From: an uncultured Synechococcus sp.
GTDB taxonomy: Bacteria; Cyanobacteriota; Cyanobacteriia; Phormidesmidales; Phormidesmidaceae
Reading direction: 5' to 3'
Assembly: GCA_937911865.1 (NCBI GenBank)
Contig: CALDSK010000024.1
Coordinates: 1 to 64,000 of the forward strand
DNA: 64,000 nt
Shown: positions 8,230 through 17,631 of the stretch, one piece after another
Layout of the letters: each line of letters begins with the position of its first letter
Numbering within the stretch: the first letter of the stretch is position 1
Program-made: the position numbers and the translations under genes
The notes under the pieces: model-generated
The model's input: the letters and a program-made list of their open reading frames with translations, nothing else
What the model was told of the DNA's origin: nothing
Databases searched by the model: none

Positions 8230-9525
8230 TCAAATATCTAATCTCTGATAAATCTTATCGAGATTGCGTAGCTGGTAGTTGGGGTTGAAGCATTCGGTAA
8301 TTTCTTCTGACGACAGTTTCTCTTTTACTTGTGGATCACTTTCGATGAGCTTTTGAAAATTGCCGCCGGGGGTATTCCACGCATCATGAGCGTTAGATTG
8401 AACAATCCGGTAAGCATCTTCGCGGCTAATACCTTTTTCTACGAGGGTCAGCATGACTCGCTGGCTAAAGACCACGCCACCGTAAAGGTTCATGTTGCGG
8501 GCCATGTTTTCGGGGTAGACGAGCAGGTTTTTGATGAGCTTGGTAGCTTCGACGAGCATAAAGTGGGTCAATATGCAGCTGTCAGGGAAGATAACGCGCT
8601 CTACAGAGCTGTGGGAAATGTCGCGTTCGTGCCAGAGGGCAACGTTTTCTAGAGCAGCGATCGCATTTCCTCTCAAAATCCGCGCCATCCCAGCTAGCCG
8701 CTCCGACTTAATTGGATTACGCTTGTGCGGCATAGCTGAAGACCCTTTCTGCTTTTTAGAAAAGAATTCTTCTACTTCCAGCACGTCTGTGCGCTGCAAG
8801 TTACGAATCTCAACGGCAAAGCGCTCTAGAGAGGCACCCACGCCAGCTAAGCTCATAATGAACTCTGCGTGGACATCGCGGGAGATCACCTGTGTGGAAA
8901 CGGTATCGGGTTTAAGTCCAAGTAGCTGGCAGGTAATTTCCTCAACTTCTGGATCGATGTTGGCATACGTACCGACTGCGCCAGAGATTTGACCGACAGA
9001 AATTTCTTCTTGGATGCGGTTAAGGCGTTCGCGGTGGCGCTGCATTTCGGCTAGCCAACCAGCTAGCTTGAATCCGAAGGTCATCGGTTCAGCGTGAATG
9101 CCGTGAGAGCGGCCAATCATCACTGTGTTGCGGTGCTCTTGTGCCTTGTAGCGAATCGCCTGAATCAGGTTTTCGACGTGGGTGAGAATTAGCTTGTGGC
9201 TCTCAACAATTTGCAAAGAGAGGGCGGTATCCAGTACGTCTGAGCTGGTCATGCCGAGGTGAATATAGCGGCCTGCGTCGCCTACGTATTCATTCACGTT
9301 GGTGAGAAAGGCAATCACATCGTGCTTGACTTCTTTCTCAATTTCGAGAATGCGTGCTACGTCGAAGTTCGCTTTTTCCTTGATAGTATCGACGGCTTCT
9401 GGCGGAATTTTACCCAGTTTGGCCTGCGCTTCGCAGACAGCAATTTCTACTTGTAGCCAAGTTTTGAATTTGTATTCGTCGGTCCATAGGTCGCCCATCT
9501 CGGGCAAGGTATAGCGTTCTATCAA
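8230..9525 (-). CDS. purB: Adenylosuccinate lyase
   Basis: 431 residues, full length. Fumarase/aspartase-superfamily enzyme that releases fumarate from SAICAR and from adenylosuccinate in purine synthesis. Visible signatures are the SSDVLDT segment (about 94-100), the GRSHGIHAEP histidine region (about 138-147) and the superfamily signature GSSAMPHKRNP (261-271), whose first serine is the catalytic acid/base. The ATG at 9523-9525 starts directly with the usual MIERY. It is monocistronic between convergent tatA and a divergent DUF1361 gene. Confidence 0.97.
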   Translation of the reverse strand: MIERYTLPEMGDLWTDEYKFKTWLQVEIAVCEAQAKLGKIPPEAVDTIKEKANFDVARILEIEKEVKHDVIAFLTNVNEYVGDAGRYIHLGMTSSDVLDTALSLQIVESHKLILTHVENLIQAIRYKAQEHRNTVMIGRSHGIHAEPMTFGFKLAGWLAEMQRHRERLNRIQEEISVGQISGAVGTYANIDPEVEEITCQLLGLKPDTVSTQVISRDVHAEFIMSLAGVGASLERFAVEIRNLQRTDVLEVEEFFSKKQKGSSAMPHKRNPIKSERLAGMARILRGNAIAALENVALWHERDISHSSVERVIFPDSCILTHFMLVEATKLIKNLLVYPENMARNMNLYGGVVFSQRVMLTLVEKGISREDAYRIVQSNAHDAWNTPGGNFQKLIESDPQVKEKLSSEEITECFNPNYQLRNLDKIYQRLDI

Positions 9526-9651
9526 GGGGTGCGATCGCCAAAAGCAACCGGACCATTTTATCGGCTAAGGGGCAGACCGCCCACACTATGTTGATATTCG
9601 TGCACAATTGAACTGTTTTTCCGCAATCGTAGCGCCCAGTCTAGTAGTAGA

Positions 9652-9689
9652 CATAGCAATGGCCCAGATGCATCCGGGCCATTGCTATG
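9652..9689. repeat. 38-nt intergenic hairpin with ATGCAT apex
   Basis: CATAGCAATGGCCC (9652-9665) pairs with its complement at 9676-9689, enclosing AGATGCATCC. A further inverted pair, TGCACTTTGC (9688-9697) and GCAAAGTGCA (9737-9746), lies beside it. The apex sequence matches other palindromes in the window (10486, 25728, 36194). It could be a small-RNA terminator or a REP-like element. Confidence 0.65.
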
Positions 9690-9793
9690 CACTTTGCGTG
9701 GTTAATAAAGGGCTGTAACCTTTCGTCGTGTAGTAAGCAAAGTGCACCAAGCTATATCCTACTTAGTCGCTGAATACTTATAGAAATCAAACT

Positions 9794-10456
9794 ATGCTGC
9801 CGTCAGACCTATCCGAGTGGTTTCAACTCTCTCTTCGCACCGCCAATCGCAGCACTTTTTTCATGCTGTGGAATACCTTCTTAGCGATCATTCCCTTCGC
9901 TTTGAGCCTGTGGCTATTTCGAGGGCGCGCCTCAAGCGCTAGCCGTTCAAGTATTATGCGATTGAGCTGGTGGGTCGGGCTCTGTACATTCGTTGCCTTT
10001 TTGCCGAATGCACCGTATGTCATGACTGACATCATCCACCTAGTCAGGTTTATTCGCGAAGGCGCACCGCTTTGGACGGTAGTACTCGTCCTGATTCCGC
10101 AGTATTTGATTTTTATCCTGGTAGGCGTAGAAGCCTATGTGGCTTCGCTAATTAATTTGGGGCACTACCTGCGCAGACACGGACGGCGGCAGTGGATTAG
10201 GCCAGCTGAGTTAACGTTGCATGCACTCTGTGCAATTGGCATTTATCTGGGTCGTTTCCCCAGGTTCAACAGCTGGGACATCGTTACCGGACCGCATCGA
10301 GTTGCTGTTTACCTGGTAAAGGCGTTGCTAACTCCAGAGTCTTTAGCTGTGATGGTAGTAACGGCTGTGATTATTACAGCTGTGTACTGGCCAATGAAGC
10401 AGGTAACGCTAGCGATTATGCTGTACGCGCGCTCTGCGAACAAAACTGCGCTGTGA
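9794..10456 (+). CDS. DUF1361 family integral membrane protein
   Basis: 220 residues with about six membrane helices. Two hallmarks of DUF1361 are present: LPNAPYVMTDIIHL (about 74-87) and YLGRFPRFNSWD (about 152-163). The biochemical role of the family is unknown; it is widespread in cyanobacteria and Firmicutes. It stands alone and ends before a repeat element and a very strong hairpin. No Shine-Dalgarno is obvious. Confidence 0.85.
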   Translation: MLPSDLSEWFQLSLRTANRSTFFMLWNTFLAIIPFALSLWLFRGRASSASRSSIMRLSWWVGLCTFVAFLPNAPYVMTDIIHLVRFIREGAPLWTVVLVLIPQYLIFILVGVEAYVASLINLGHYLRRHGRRQWIRPAELTLHALCAIGIYLGRFPRFNSWDIVTGPHRVAVYLVKALLTPESLAVMVVTAVIITAVYWPMKQVTLAIMLYARSANKTAL

Positions 10457-10485
10457 TAATTTCTGTCAGTATCAAATAGCGTATA

Positions 10486-10591
10486 TATAGCTTTCGAAGC
10501 ATTGCTTAGGACACTGACTAAAGGTTACACCTCTTGGCAAACAAGCAATGCTTCTGCGCAAGCGTCCTAATGCATCAGGACGTTTGCTATA
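10486..10591. repeat. 106-bp structured repeat element, copy A
   Basis: Bounded by TATAGC and GCTATA. Inside are two stems: GAAGCATTGCTT pairing with AAGCAATGCTTC, and GCAAGCGTCCT pairing with AGGACGTTTGC around an AATGCATC loop. A second copy lies at 25728-25843 with paired base changes that preserve the stems. A folded RNA or non-autonomous mobile element is possible; it contains no open frame. Confidence 0.8.
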
Positions 10592-10595
10592 GCTC

Positions 10596-10652
10596 ATCAA
10601 AACAAATGCCGAGTAGATCCAATCTGTGGATCTACTCGGCATTTGTTTTGAT
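10596..10652. terminator. Perfect 25-bp hairpin, bidirectional terminator
   Basis: Arms 10596-10620 and 10628-10652 are exact complements with a 7-nt loop. Each arm's outer end is A-rich or T-rich (TTTGTTTTGAT). It lies between the DUF1361 gene (+) and a small membrane-protein gene (-). Confidence 0.85.
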
Positions 10653-10764
10653 ATTGGCGTGTCAGTATTTGAAGAGGCGATTGCAAGCAGTCAATGACAA
10701 CCTACTGAAAGACAACCCACTGAGATTGACGTACCGGTTTGGCCACCTTTATGCAGAGGTTTCG

Positions 10765-10950
10765 CTATGTAGAGGTTGCGCTGCGCTCTGCATTAGCGCT
10801 AGAGGAAAACAGCTGCATCATGTTCCAGAACATTTTAATGGCTAGAAAAGAGAGACCTCCGATGACCGCCAGCGTCGTCACAATGCTGGGAATGTGTAGA
10901 ACGGCAAGCGCCAGGCCAATTAGTATAAGTACAAGAATGTTGTTAGTCAT
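10765..10950 (-). CDS. Small two-helix membrane protein, hypothetical
   Basis: 61 residues. Two hydrophobic segments (about 4-21 and 24-45) are followed by a short Ser/Ala-rich polar tail. Family not recognised. Support comes from an ATG start, membrane-protein-like composition and the strong terminator just downstream at 10596-10652. An overlapping rightward frame has no protein-like features. A chance hydrophobic frame remains possible. Confidence 0.5.
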   Translation of the reverse strand: MTNNILVLILIGLALAVLHIPSIVTTLAVIGGLSFLAIKMFWNMMQLFSSSANAERSATST

Positions 10951-11141
10951 AAAAGTGGTCCTTCGGGGTGCCGATGGGCTACACCTTTATGTTAACGATT
11001 GGACCTTGCGCCAGACGGCCATTTTGTCAAAGCTTGATAACGCTTAATGTCTTTTATGAGAATGTAACGGTTTCGCTACATCCTCACTCGTCTCCTCAAC
11101 GTGATGACTGTCGATGACTGCTGGCGCCCAGTGCGAACAGT

Positions 11142-11197
11142 AAGAGCGGACAGATAAGAGCGGATAGATAAGTGCGGACAGATAAGAGCGGATAGCT
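11142..11197. repeat. Four 14-bp tandem repeats running into the prfC stop codon
   Basis: Units AAGWGCGGAYAGAT lie at 11142, 11156, 11170 and 11184 (the last ends GCT). They are almost identical and the last overlaps the prfC stop codon (11196-11198). There are no spacers, so this is not CRISPR. It resembles short tandemly repeated sequences known in filamentous cyanobacteria. Confidence 0.9.
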
Positions 11198-12842
11198 AGA
11201 TGTCTTCTGGCTGCATGCCAGAAACAACGGGCGCTGTATTGCTCAGCTTCAGCTCAGGATGATCGCTCTCAGTTTGACGACAGTTCCATTCGTTTTTGAA
11301 CAGCAGCACAGGGCGACCGTAGCTGTCTTTAACCGTTGCCGTGTTAAAGATGCGTCCGGCTTTTTCCAGCGCAGGCCAGCCACCTATAACCCATCTAGCC
11401 ACGCTATAGCCAATAGGATCTAGTCGAGTATCAACGTTGTACTCGTTCTTGAGTCGAAACTGAACTACCTCAAATTGCAGCTGGCCTACCGCCGCCAAAA
11501 TCGGATCGCGCTTCGATTCATCTGCCGAGTACATAATTTGCACCGCGCCTTCTTCTCTCAGTTCTGAAACGCCTTTGCGAAACTGCTTGAACTTAGACGG
11601 ATTAGGATTTTTTAGGTAGGCAAACATCTCAGGCGAGAAGAAAGGAATGCCTTCGTACTCTAGTTTTTCTCCTTGATAGATAGTGTCACCAATCGCAAAG
11701 ACGCCCGGGTTATTGAGGCCAATGACGTCACCTGGATAGGCAACTTCTAAGGATTCTCGGCCCTGGCCAAAGAGCTTTTGTGGATGAGAGAGCCGAACGT
11801 TTTTGCCGGTACGGGCGTGGTTGACCACCATGTCTTTTTCAAACTTGCCGGAGCAGACGCGGATAAAGGCAACGCGATCGCGGTGTCTGGGGTCCATATT
11901 GGCTTGCAGCTTGAAGATAAAGCCTGAAAATTCTTCTTTGGTCGGTGATATGGGTCCGATGGTACTTTCGTGGGTGCCAGGTTCTAGCGCGTAATCTAAA
12001 AACGCCTCTAAAAATAGCTCCACACCAAAGTTCGTCATGGCGCTGCCAAAGAACACTGGCGTCATTTGGCCTGCATGAACCATCTCCAAATCAAGCTCAG
12101 GGCCAATCTCATCGAGCATTTCCAGCTCTTCAGTAAACTGCTCAAAGAGCTCATCGCCTACCAGTTCTTTGATTTTTGGGTCACCCCAGTCGAGCACATT
12201 GTCTTTGGCTTCTTTGCTACCGTGCGCCGTGCGCTCGAATAAGTGCACCTGTCTTTTGCGCCGGTCAAACACGCCTTTAAAGCGATCGCCCATGCCAATT
12301 GGCCAGTTCACTGCGTAGGTCGTCAGCTCTAGCTCCTGTTCAATCTCATCTAGCAGCTCTAATGGTTCGCGGCCGGGGCGGTCCAGTTTATTAAAGAAGG
12401 TGAAAATGGGCATATCGCGCATGCGACACACTTCAAACAGCTTGCGCGTCTGCGGCTCCAAACCTTTCGCGGCATCTTCGAGCATCACCGCGTTATCTGC
12501 GGCGGCTAGCGTGCGATAGGTGTCTTCACTAAAGTCCTGGTGACCAGGCGTATCTAGTAAGTTAATCCAATAGTCGTCGTAGCTAAATTGCAGCACCGTA
12601 GAGGTAATTGAAATGCCCCGCTGCTGCTCTAATGCCATCCAATCAGAGACTGCGTGACGTTGCGCTCGTCTTGCTTTGACCGATCCAGCCTCGTGAATCG
12701 CGCCTCCGTAGAGCAATAGCTTTTCTGTCAGCGTTGTTTTACCTGCGTCAGGGTGAGAAATAATGGCAAAATTTCGCCGTTGCTCAACAGCTTCGGCAAT
12801 TTCACTGTTAGCTTGGCTCTTCGGAGCAAGGGTGGAGGTCAT
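11196..12842 (-). CDS. prfC: Peptide chain release factor 3
   Basis: 548 residues, near the usual 525-550. A translational GTPase that ejects RF1/RF2 from the ribosome after termination. The G1 motif HPDAGKTT (about 30-37), the switch II motif DTPGHQDF, G4 FNKLDR, the MRDMPIFTF segment and RF3-specific C-terminal sequence are all present. The 20-residue N-terminal extension before the G domain is typical. Monocistronic, divergent from aqpZ; its stop codon lies in a 14-bp repeat array. Confidence 0.96.
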   Translation of the reverse strand: MTSTLAPKSQANSEIAEAVEQRRNFAIISHPDAGKTTLTEKLLLYGGAIHEAGSVKARRAQRHAVSDWMALEQQRGISITSTVLQFSYDDYWINLLDTPGHQDFSEDTYRTLAAADNAVMLEDAAKGLEPQTRKLFEVCRMRDMPIFTFFNKLDRPGREPLELLDEIEQELELTTYAVNWPIGMGDRFKGVFDRRKRQVHLFERTAHGSKEAKDNVLDWGDPKIKELVGDELFEQFTEELEMLDEIGPELDLEMVHAGQMTPVFFGSAMTNFGVELFLEAFLDYALEPGTHESTIGPISPTKEEFSGFIFKLQANMDPRHRDRVAFIRVCSGKFEKDMVVNHARTGKNVRLSHPQKLFGQGRESLEVAYPGDVIGLNNPGVFAIGDTIYQGEKLEYEGIPFFSPEMFAYLKNPNPSKFKQFRKGVSELREEGAVQIMYSADESKRDPILAAVGQLQFEVVQFRLKNEYNVDTRLDPIGYSVARWVIGGWPALEKAGRIFNTATVKDSYGRPVLLFKNEWNCRQTESDHPELKLSNTAPVVSGMQPEDI

Positions 12843-13119
12843 GGGTTAATCGATAATCGACTTAGAGGCGTGAGCACTCTGTACTGGCAGCTGCCTGATA
12901 TATGTGCAGATTGGATAATTGTAGTCTTTTACTTACCTAGTCAGACTGTTACAAGCTTAGGATGACCGACGCTCGCAATATGCTCCATACATTCAATTTC
13001 ATTTCTGTGCAAAATTATACCGATCATGGTAAAAGAGGGCAGGGAATCTGCCTGTAGACATACGGTATTCCTCTGTAAACGGTTAAAAAGACTAAAAACT
13101 ACGGAGTTATGGATAAAAA

Positions 13120-13914
13120 ATGAATACTTTAATGAAAAAGTGCATGGCTGAAGCCGTCGGCACGTTCTGGCTGGTCTTAGGTGGCTGTGGCAGCGCTGTG
13201 CTAGCCGCAACGTTTGTTGGCGGAGAAATTGCGCCTGATGTCGCCTTTCCTTTGGGCCTGGGCTTTGTTGGTGTGTCATTAGCGTTTGGCTTAACCGTAT
13301 TAACGATGGCCTACGCGATTGGCCATATTTCTGGCTGTCACCTCAATCCAGCGGTATCGTTCGGTCTATGGGCGGGTGGCCGCTTTCCTAGCGGTGAATT
13401 ACTTCCCTACATCGCGTCTCAAGTAATTGGCGCTATTGTGGGCGCGGGCATGGTGTATGTGATTGCTTCCGGTCAGGCAGGCTTTGCAGAGAGTGGCAGT
13501 AGCCTAGCGGCGAATGGCTATGGCGATTTGTCTCCTGGCGGGTTCAATTTGTTGTCTTGTCTGATTACCGAAGTCGTGATGACCTTTATCTTTTTGGTTG
13601 TTATCTTGGGTGCGACAGATGGCCGGGCGCCCAAAGGATTTGCGCCGATTGCCATTGGTATGGCACTGACGTTGATTCACCTAATTAGTATTCCGGTAAC
13701 CAATACCTCTGTGAACCCTGCCCGGAGCCTGGCTCCTGCAATTTTTGCGGGCCCTGAGTATTTAGCTCAAGTCTGGCTGTTTTGGGTTGCACCTATTTTG
13801 GGCGCGTTACTGGCCGGTTGGTTCTACAACGGTGTGCTGGCTGCTGGCTATGAGCCGGACATCGCTGGCGGTGTGCCTTCCGAACAGCCTGTTGTGACGA
13901 CGACTCGGCGATAG
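13120..13914 (+). CDS. aqpZ: Aquaporin Z
   Basis: 264 residues, six membrane helices and two half-helices carrying the NPA motifs HLNPAVS (about 75-81) and SVNPARS (about 198-204). The stretch [20 protein letters not shown] matches the AqpZ-type water channel rather than glycerol facilitators, and it includes the selectivity-filter His and Arg. Compared with the usual 230 residues the loop after the first half and the C-terminus are slightly longer. An 18-bp tandem duplication spans the stop codon, and a terminator follows at 13963. Confidence 0.95.
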   Translation: MNTLMKKCMAEAVGTFWLVLGGCGSAVLAATFVGGEIAPDVAFPLGLGFVGVSLAFGLTVLTMAYAIGHISGCHLNPAVSFGLWAGGRFPSGELLPYIASQVIGAIVGAGMVYVIASGQAGFAESGSSLAANGYGDLSPGGFNLLSCLITEVVMTFIFLVVILGATDGRAPKGFAPIAIGMALTLIHLISIPVTNTSVNPARSLAPAIFAGPEYLAQVWLFWVAPILGALLAGWFYNGVLAAGYEPDIAGGVPSEQPVVTTTRR

Positions 13915-13934
13915 ATGACGACTCGGCGATAGAT
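13899..13934. repeat. 18-bp perfect tandem duplication across the aqpZ stop codon
   Basis: GACGACTCGGCGATAGAT at 13899-13916 is repeated exactly at 13917-13934. The TAG stop (13912-13914) lies in the first copy. Confidence 0.95.
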
Positions 13935-13962
13935 ACAGAGACGAAAAAGCACAGACAAACCA

Positions 13963-14000
13963 AAAAAGCGCAGCTCTAGTCGCCTGGAGCTGCGCTTTTT
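13963..14000 (+). terminator. Rho-independent terminator of aqpZ
   Basis: AAAAAGCGCAGCTC (13963-13976) pairs perfectly with GAGCTGCGCTTTTT (13987-14000) over a 10-nt loop; T-rich sequence follows. Confidence 0.92.
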
Positions 14001-14125
14001 GATTTTTTTACCGTTGTGTAATGGGAAACACAGGGAAGGCGTTATTTATACAGAGCCACTTGTCCAAGCTTGTAAAATATGGCATCTCCTTTCGTGTCCA
14101 CTTTCTTGAAAGTTGGCTGTTCGTT

Positions 14126-14341
14126 ATGAATCGTGTGACTGTTACGTTGCCAAAGGCTACTTACACCCAGTTGAAAAAGCTTGCAAAACGCGATGGTGTT
14201 TCGGTGAGTCAATATGTGACTTTTGCGATCGCAAAACAAGTAGAGCAAGTAGAAACAGGTTACGTCCCAGAGAGGCCGACGGCTGCTAATGCTACAAACG
14301 GCAAATCGGAAACAGCGTCTAGCCCTGAGCGTACGTCTTGA
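14126..14341 (+). CDS. Ribbon-helix-helix (CopG/Arc-type) DNA-binding protein
   Basis: 71 residues from the ATG at 14126; an upstream in-frame start would add 35 residues unlike the family. MNRVTVTLPKATYTQLKKLA followed by GVSVSQYVTFAIAKQ is the beta-strand plus two-helix pattern of RHH antitoxins/repressors. A polar tail of about 25 residues follows. No toxin gene is adjacent, so it may be an orphan antitoxin or a stand-alone regulator. No good Shine-Dalgarno is visible. Confidence 0.7.
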   Translation: MNRVTVTLPKATYTQLKKLAKRDGVSVSQYVTFAIAKQVEQVETGYVPERPTAANATNGKSETASSPERTS

Positions 14342-14423
14342 CCCTAGTCATGAAAGTTGGCTACCGAAGAGTGGGCACTGAAGAGTGGGCACTGACAAAT
14401 TACGCCTATCAGCTAATCACTGC

Positions 14424-14606
14424 TTACGGCTGAGCTTGTGTATCCGTCTGCGTTTTCCGCTTAGCTGCGGCGTTGCGGCGAAGGTCCATTAGGCTTAAGA
14501 ACAGGTAGGGCGAGGCCATTAAAAAGATGAGCCCGCCAATGTATACGACCACTTCAAGCGCGGTAGGGACGTAAAAGAGATCGGAAATCGTTGTGTATGC
14601 CAGCAT
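14424..14606 (-). CDS. Small single-helix membrane protein, hypothetical
   Basis: 60 residues from the ATG at 14604-14606; a longer frame starts at 14660. One strongly hydrophobic helix (about 17-40) is followed by a basic stretch (DLRRNAAAKRK) and a polar tail, suggesting a cytoplasmic C-terminus. Family not recognised. It is isolated between convergent and tandem small genes. Confidence 0.5.
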   Translation of the reverse strand: MLAYTTISDLFYVPTALEVVVYIGGLIFLMASPYLFLSLMDLRRNAAAKRKTQTDTQAQP

Positions 14607-14828
14607 AGAAAATGACCGATAGATTCGGTGTGTAGGGCTTTCTATCTGTTGTGATAGCACGGTTTTTTGATGCGATCGCGCCTACTGTATCGAATCGTAT
14701 GTAGAGAATTATCGCGGTGAGTATCGGCTGAGTTACAAAGCCTTAAGAGATAAAAAGTCGAATCGAATCGAAGGTAAGAACGTCAAAAGCAGAGAAGGCA
14801 TCATAGGAAAGATATCAAAGGGAAGATA

Positions 14829-15170
14829 TCACAGGAAAGATACCAAAACACTGATGCCCAAGAGAATTGCGATACCTAGCCAGAACCGATTTACCTTTCG
14901 CCACCAGGGAACTCGATAAATTTCTTGAGGCGTTAGCGCTTGGGACGCGCCTATCTTCTGATAGAGCGTGCAGCTTTTGGCTTCAGGCCGCTTTGGAAAA
15001 TTGCAGCTGCCGTCAGCATCATAAACGCACGTCGGGCACAAGAAGCCATCTTCCCCCGCTCGGTAGAGCTGCATGCCCGGATGACCGTGCGCCTTGAGCG
15101 GCACATGGCAGTGCGGACAGCTGATAGCGTCGCTAGAAATAGGTCGATTACACTGCGGGCAAGCAGGCAT
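14829..15170 (-). CDS. Double zinc-ribbon, tail-anchored membrane protein
   Basis: 113 residues. The N-terminal zinc ribbon has CPQC and CPHC knuckles (about 4-22), and a second Cys cluster (CPTC, then C at about 56 and 67) follows. One hydrophobic helix occupies about 94-112 at the very C-terminus. Similar short zinc-ribbon proteins are common and uncharacterised in cyanobacteria. Function unknown. Confidence 0.75.
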   Translation of the reverse strand: MPACPQCNRPISSDAISCPHCHVPLKAHGHPGMQLYRAGEDGFLCPTCVYDADGSCNFPKRPEAKSCTLYQKIGASQALTPQEIYRVPWWRKVNRFWLGIAILLGISVLVSFL

Positions 15171-15354
15171 ATTGCTAGGGTTAGGCGCTAGACGGCAGCT
15201 AGAATTTCATTGGAAAATCAGCGTAAGAAACTAGCGTAACGTACTCATACGGTAAACCGCCCGGTGATTGCGAGGAATAGTTTGCCAAAATAGAACCGTA
15301 CCCTTGCGCCTTGTCCAAAAGTGTTATTGGCGCGTTTACCTTGAGGAGATCGCT

Positions 15355-15681
15355 ATGGATAGCTCTAACATGCTGAGGCAGCTATTGATGTTCGGCATTG
15401 GCACGACGTCTTTGGTCGCTGAGCGAGTCAAGAAGATGAGTGAAGAGCTAGTCCGCGATGGCAAGCTAGATCCTGATCAGGCAAAGGGGTTTGTCGATGA
15501 TTTTATGGCCCAGTTCAACATTGACCAAGGCGCGTTAGAGAAGCAAATGCAGCGCCAGGTTCGCAATATTATGCAAGATTTGGGCGTGCCTCGTCAGGCA
15601 GAAATGGACGAGCTGCGAGGTCGGTTAGATCGGCTAGAGCGACAGCTGAGAGACCTAGAGAATAAAGACTGGAAGAGATAG
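15355..15681 (+). CDS. Phasin-like coiled-coil protein
   Basis: 108 residues from the ATG at 15355, preceded by TTGAGGAGA 7-14 nt upstream, which fixes the start against a longer in-frame option. A hydrophobic segment LLMFGIGTTSLVAE (about 9-22) leads into helical KKMSEELVRDGKLDPDQAKG and a C-terminal heptad coiled coil (about 80-105). This matches small proteins annotated as phasin-related/PHA synthesis regulators in cyanobacteria; whether it binds polymer granules is unproven. Confidence 0.75.
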   Translation: MDSSNMLRQLLMFGIGTTSLVAERVKKMSEELVRDGKLDPDQAKGFVDDFMAQFNIDQGALEKQMQRQVRNIMQDLGVPRQAEMDELRGRLDRLERQLRDLENKDWKR

Positions 15682-15938
15682 GCCGGGCCACTCGCCTATG
15701 TAGAAATCTGTTATAGAAATCTGCACTAAGCTTCTGTCACTACGAGTAGCTGCAACGCTTGTTCTATAAAGCTTCTCACAGGTCCCTTTGTACAGCTGAG
15801 TGCTCAGCAAACAGGCAGAATGCATTTTGCTGCTTGCTACAATCTGCCTGCTACAATTCGCAATCCATACTTTTCTAAAACCGTCGTACACTAGGGCCGT
15901 TGCCTAGTAATCCTATTCAAGGTCTACTGATTAAAACT

Positions 15939-16508
15939 ATGAGAGAAATATTAATTAGCTTTGGCGTGGTAGTCGCTTGCTGCGCGGTGCTGCTAGTTGC
16001 TCAGTTTACGGGCGGTGATGGCGAAAGCGCAGTGGCCGGTAATGAGATGACTGCACCTGCGGCTCAGACCGAAACGCTAGTAGCCCAGGGCAGCGCAAGT
16101 GATTTGGTAACAGGAAGTACTACAGGAGGAAACGCCGTGACCGACCCTATGGCGGATGCTAACAATATTGTGACGACCGATTCGGGCCTTAAGTATGAGG
16201 TGATTGCAGAAGGCGATGGCGCTCAGCCTCAGCCGGGTCAGCGGGTGTTTGTGCACTATGTTGGCACGTTAGAAGATGGCACGAAGTTTGATAGTTCGCG
16301 CGATCGCGGTCGTCCGTTTGATTTCACCATTGGCCAGGGTCAGGTGATTAAAGGCTGGGATGAAGGTGTGGGTGATATGAAAGTGGGCGATCGCCGCAAG
16401 CTGATCATTCCCCCTGAGCTAGGCTATGGCGCTCGCGGTGCGGGCGGTGTGATTCCTCCCAATGCGACCCTGATCTTTGATGTAGAGCTGCTGCGCATCG
16501 GCAGCTAG
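15939..16508 (+). CDS. Exported FKBP-type peptidyl-prolyl isomerase
   Basis: 189 residues from the ATG at 15939; an in-frame TTG at 15900 is less likely. The N-terminus (MREILISF, then a hydrophobic run to about 24) is a signal peptide or anchor. A linker rich in Ala/Gly/Thr leads to a complete FKBP domain (about 82-189): [39 protein letters not shown] and the C-terminal strand. The Tyr, Phe, Trp and Asp residues lining the active site are present. It should act in the periplasm or thylakoid lumen as a folding catalyst. A strong terminator follows. Confidence 0.92.
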   Translation: MREILISFGVVVACCAVLLVAQFTGGDGESAVAGNEMTAPAAQTETLVAQGSASDLVTGSTTGGNAVTDPMADANNIVTTDSGLKYEVIAEGDGAQPQPGQRVFVHYVGTLEDGTKFDSSRDRGRPFDFTIGQGQVIKGWDEGVGDMKVGDRRKLIIPPELGYGARGAGGVIPPNATLIFDVELLRIGS

Positions 16509-16533
16509 CTGAAGGCAATAGCCGTAAAACAAC

Positions 16534-16583
16534 AAGCCCTCATTTTTATGGAAGCAAAAATGTTTCTATAAAAATGAGGGCTT
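16534..16583 (+). terminator. Terminator after the FKBP gene
   Basis: 16-nt arms AAGCCCTCATTTTTAT (16534-16549) and its exact complement (16568-16583) enclose an 18-nt loop and are followed by TT. It also lies just past the leftward toxin gene's stop. Confidence 0.88.
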
Positions 16584-16609
16584 TTCCGTAGAGACCGAAA
16601 GTCCCTTTC

Positions 16610-16981
16610 TCACTTACTCAAGAAGCAAATACGGTTTGTCCAACTGTTGCTTTGTTCTGATCGCCAAAGGCGGGATATTGCGTTGACTAGGCCTCCAATA
16701 TTACTCGGTGCGATAGTTCGTCTATCTACAAAAACAATGCCCATGTGGCTTTTCTTTTGTAGTGCAAACGTTTGTAGTAGGGTTGGAATCGTTTTGAGAT
16801 CGTAGGTGACTAGGGTCAACGATTGTCGACTAGCTGCGTTGATAATCGTCTCATCAGAGGCCTGTAGGTATTGACCCTGCTGCCACTTCTGTAAGGTGTG
16901 AACTATTATGTCATGATGTTTTTGCTGAAGCTGCGCGGCGACTTTCGGTGAGATATGTTCATCCAATAAAAACGAAAGCAT
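16610..16981 (-). CDS. DUF5615-type PIN-like toxin
   Basis: 123 residues. LLDEHISPKVAAQL at the N-terminus, ASRQSLTLVTYD in the middle and a later acidic/Arg stretch follow the Mut7-C/DUF5615 PIN-like pattern, in which the first Asp and the TYD aspartate sit in a metal-dependent RNase site. It lies 90 bp downstream of a ribbon-helix-helix/DUF433-like gene on the same strand, the normal order for an antitoxin-toxin pair. RNase activity is inferred from the family. Confidence 0.8.
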   Translation of the reverse strand: MLSFLLDEHISPKVAAQLQQKHHDIIVHTLQKWQQGQYLQASDETIINAASRQSLTLVTYDLKTIPTLLQTFALQKKSHMGIVFVDRRTIAPSNIGGLVNAISRLWRSEQSNSWTNRICFLSK

Positions 16982-17071
16982 AAAGTGCTGAGCTTGTTGG
17001 ACTTATATAAGACAAGCGCATTCACGATTAGAAGCTTTTCCAAAGCGTTTGTTGTCCTCACACTGGAAGGA

Positions 17072-17497
17072 CTACTTTTCTTCTTTTAAGGAGAAGACTT
17101 CCATGTCGGGTAGGAGTCTCTTCATGTGAGTAAAGGTGACTGCCTGATTATCTTGAATCGCCAGACCAATTTCTGTGGGGTAGGCTTCTGCATAGTGAAA
17201 GGCTGCTTTTACCCAGATTATTGGTCTATTAAAGTGTTCGGCGACTTTCTCTAGGTCCATTTGATAGCTCTGAGCTACTTCTATGACTTCCCAGACCGCT
17301 AGCGATGAGTCTTGCATGAATGCCTGCCGTCCGAGGCCAGAGCTGCGAAACTCAATCATTGCAAACTCAATTTTGCGAAGTGATTCTTCTACAAGGGTAG
17401 CTACGGTATCACTAGGCGTTTTATCCAGGGTTCGAGCAATGCGGCTAAGCCGCTCAAAAGTATCATCTTGGAGCCGAGTACTAACGACTTTTGACAT
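17072..17497 (-). CDS. Ribbon-helix-helix / DUF433-like antitoxin
   Basis: 141 residues. The N-terminus (MSKVVSTRLQDDTFERLSRIA, to about 45) is a ribbon-helix-helix DNA-binding motif. The rest (AVWEVIEVAQSYQMDLEKVAEHF and on) resembles DUF433, a helical domain found in antitoxins paired with DUF5615 proteins. TAGGAG precedes the ATG by 7 nt. The protein should neutralise the adjacent PIN-like toxin and repress the shared promoter at about 17500-17600. Confidence 0.8.
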   Translation of the reverse strand: MSKVVSTRLQDDTFERLSRIARTLDKTPSDTVATLVEESLRKIEFAMIEFRSSGLGRQAFMQDSSLAVWEVIEVAQSYQMDLEKVAEHFNRPIIWVKAAFHYAEAYPTEIGLAIQDNQAVTFTHMKRLLPDMEVFSLKEEK

Positions 17498-17631
17498 GCC
17501 ACAACTCCTAAAAGCTACAAGCGTTTGCGGGTGATCTATATCCTTGATTACAAGGTTTACATTGTAACTCTAAAAGCGGCTTGTAGTGATTTTTCTAGTT
17601 TCGCTTGGACCTAGTCACAAACGTCGAAGCA

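Noticed and set aside
10739..11047. Rightward frame over the small membrane protein
   Set aside because: No coherent hydrophobic or domain pattern; the opposite strand frame is more protein-like and has a terminator.
11142..11197. CRISPR or iteron origin
   Set aside because: Only four 14-bp units, no spacers, no initiator gene or DnaA boxes nearby; better seen as a short tandem duplication.
12941..13279. Leftward frame antisense to aqpZ
   Set aside because: Overlaps the clear aquaporin N-terminus; no motif or start signal.
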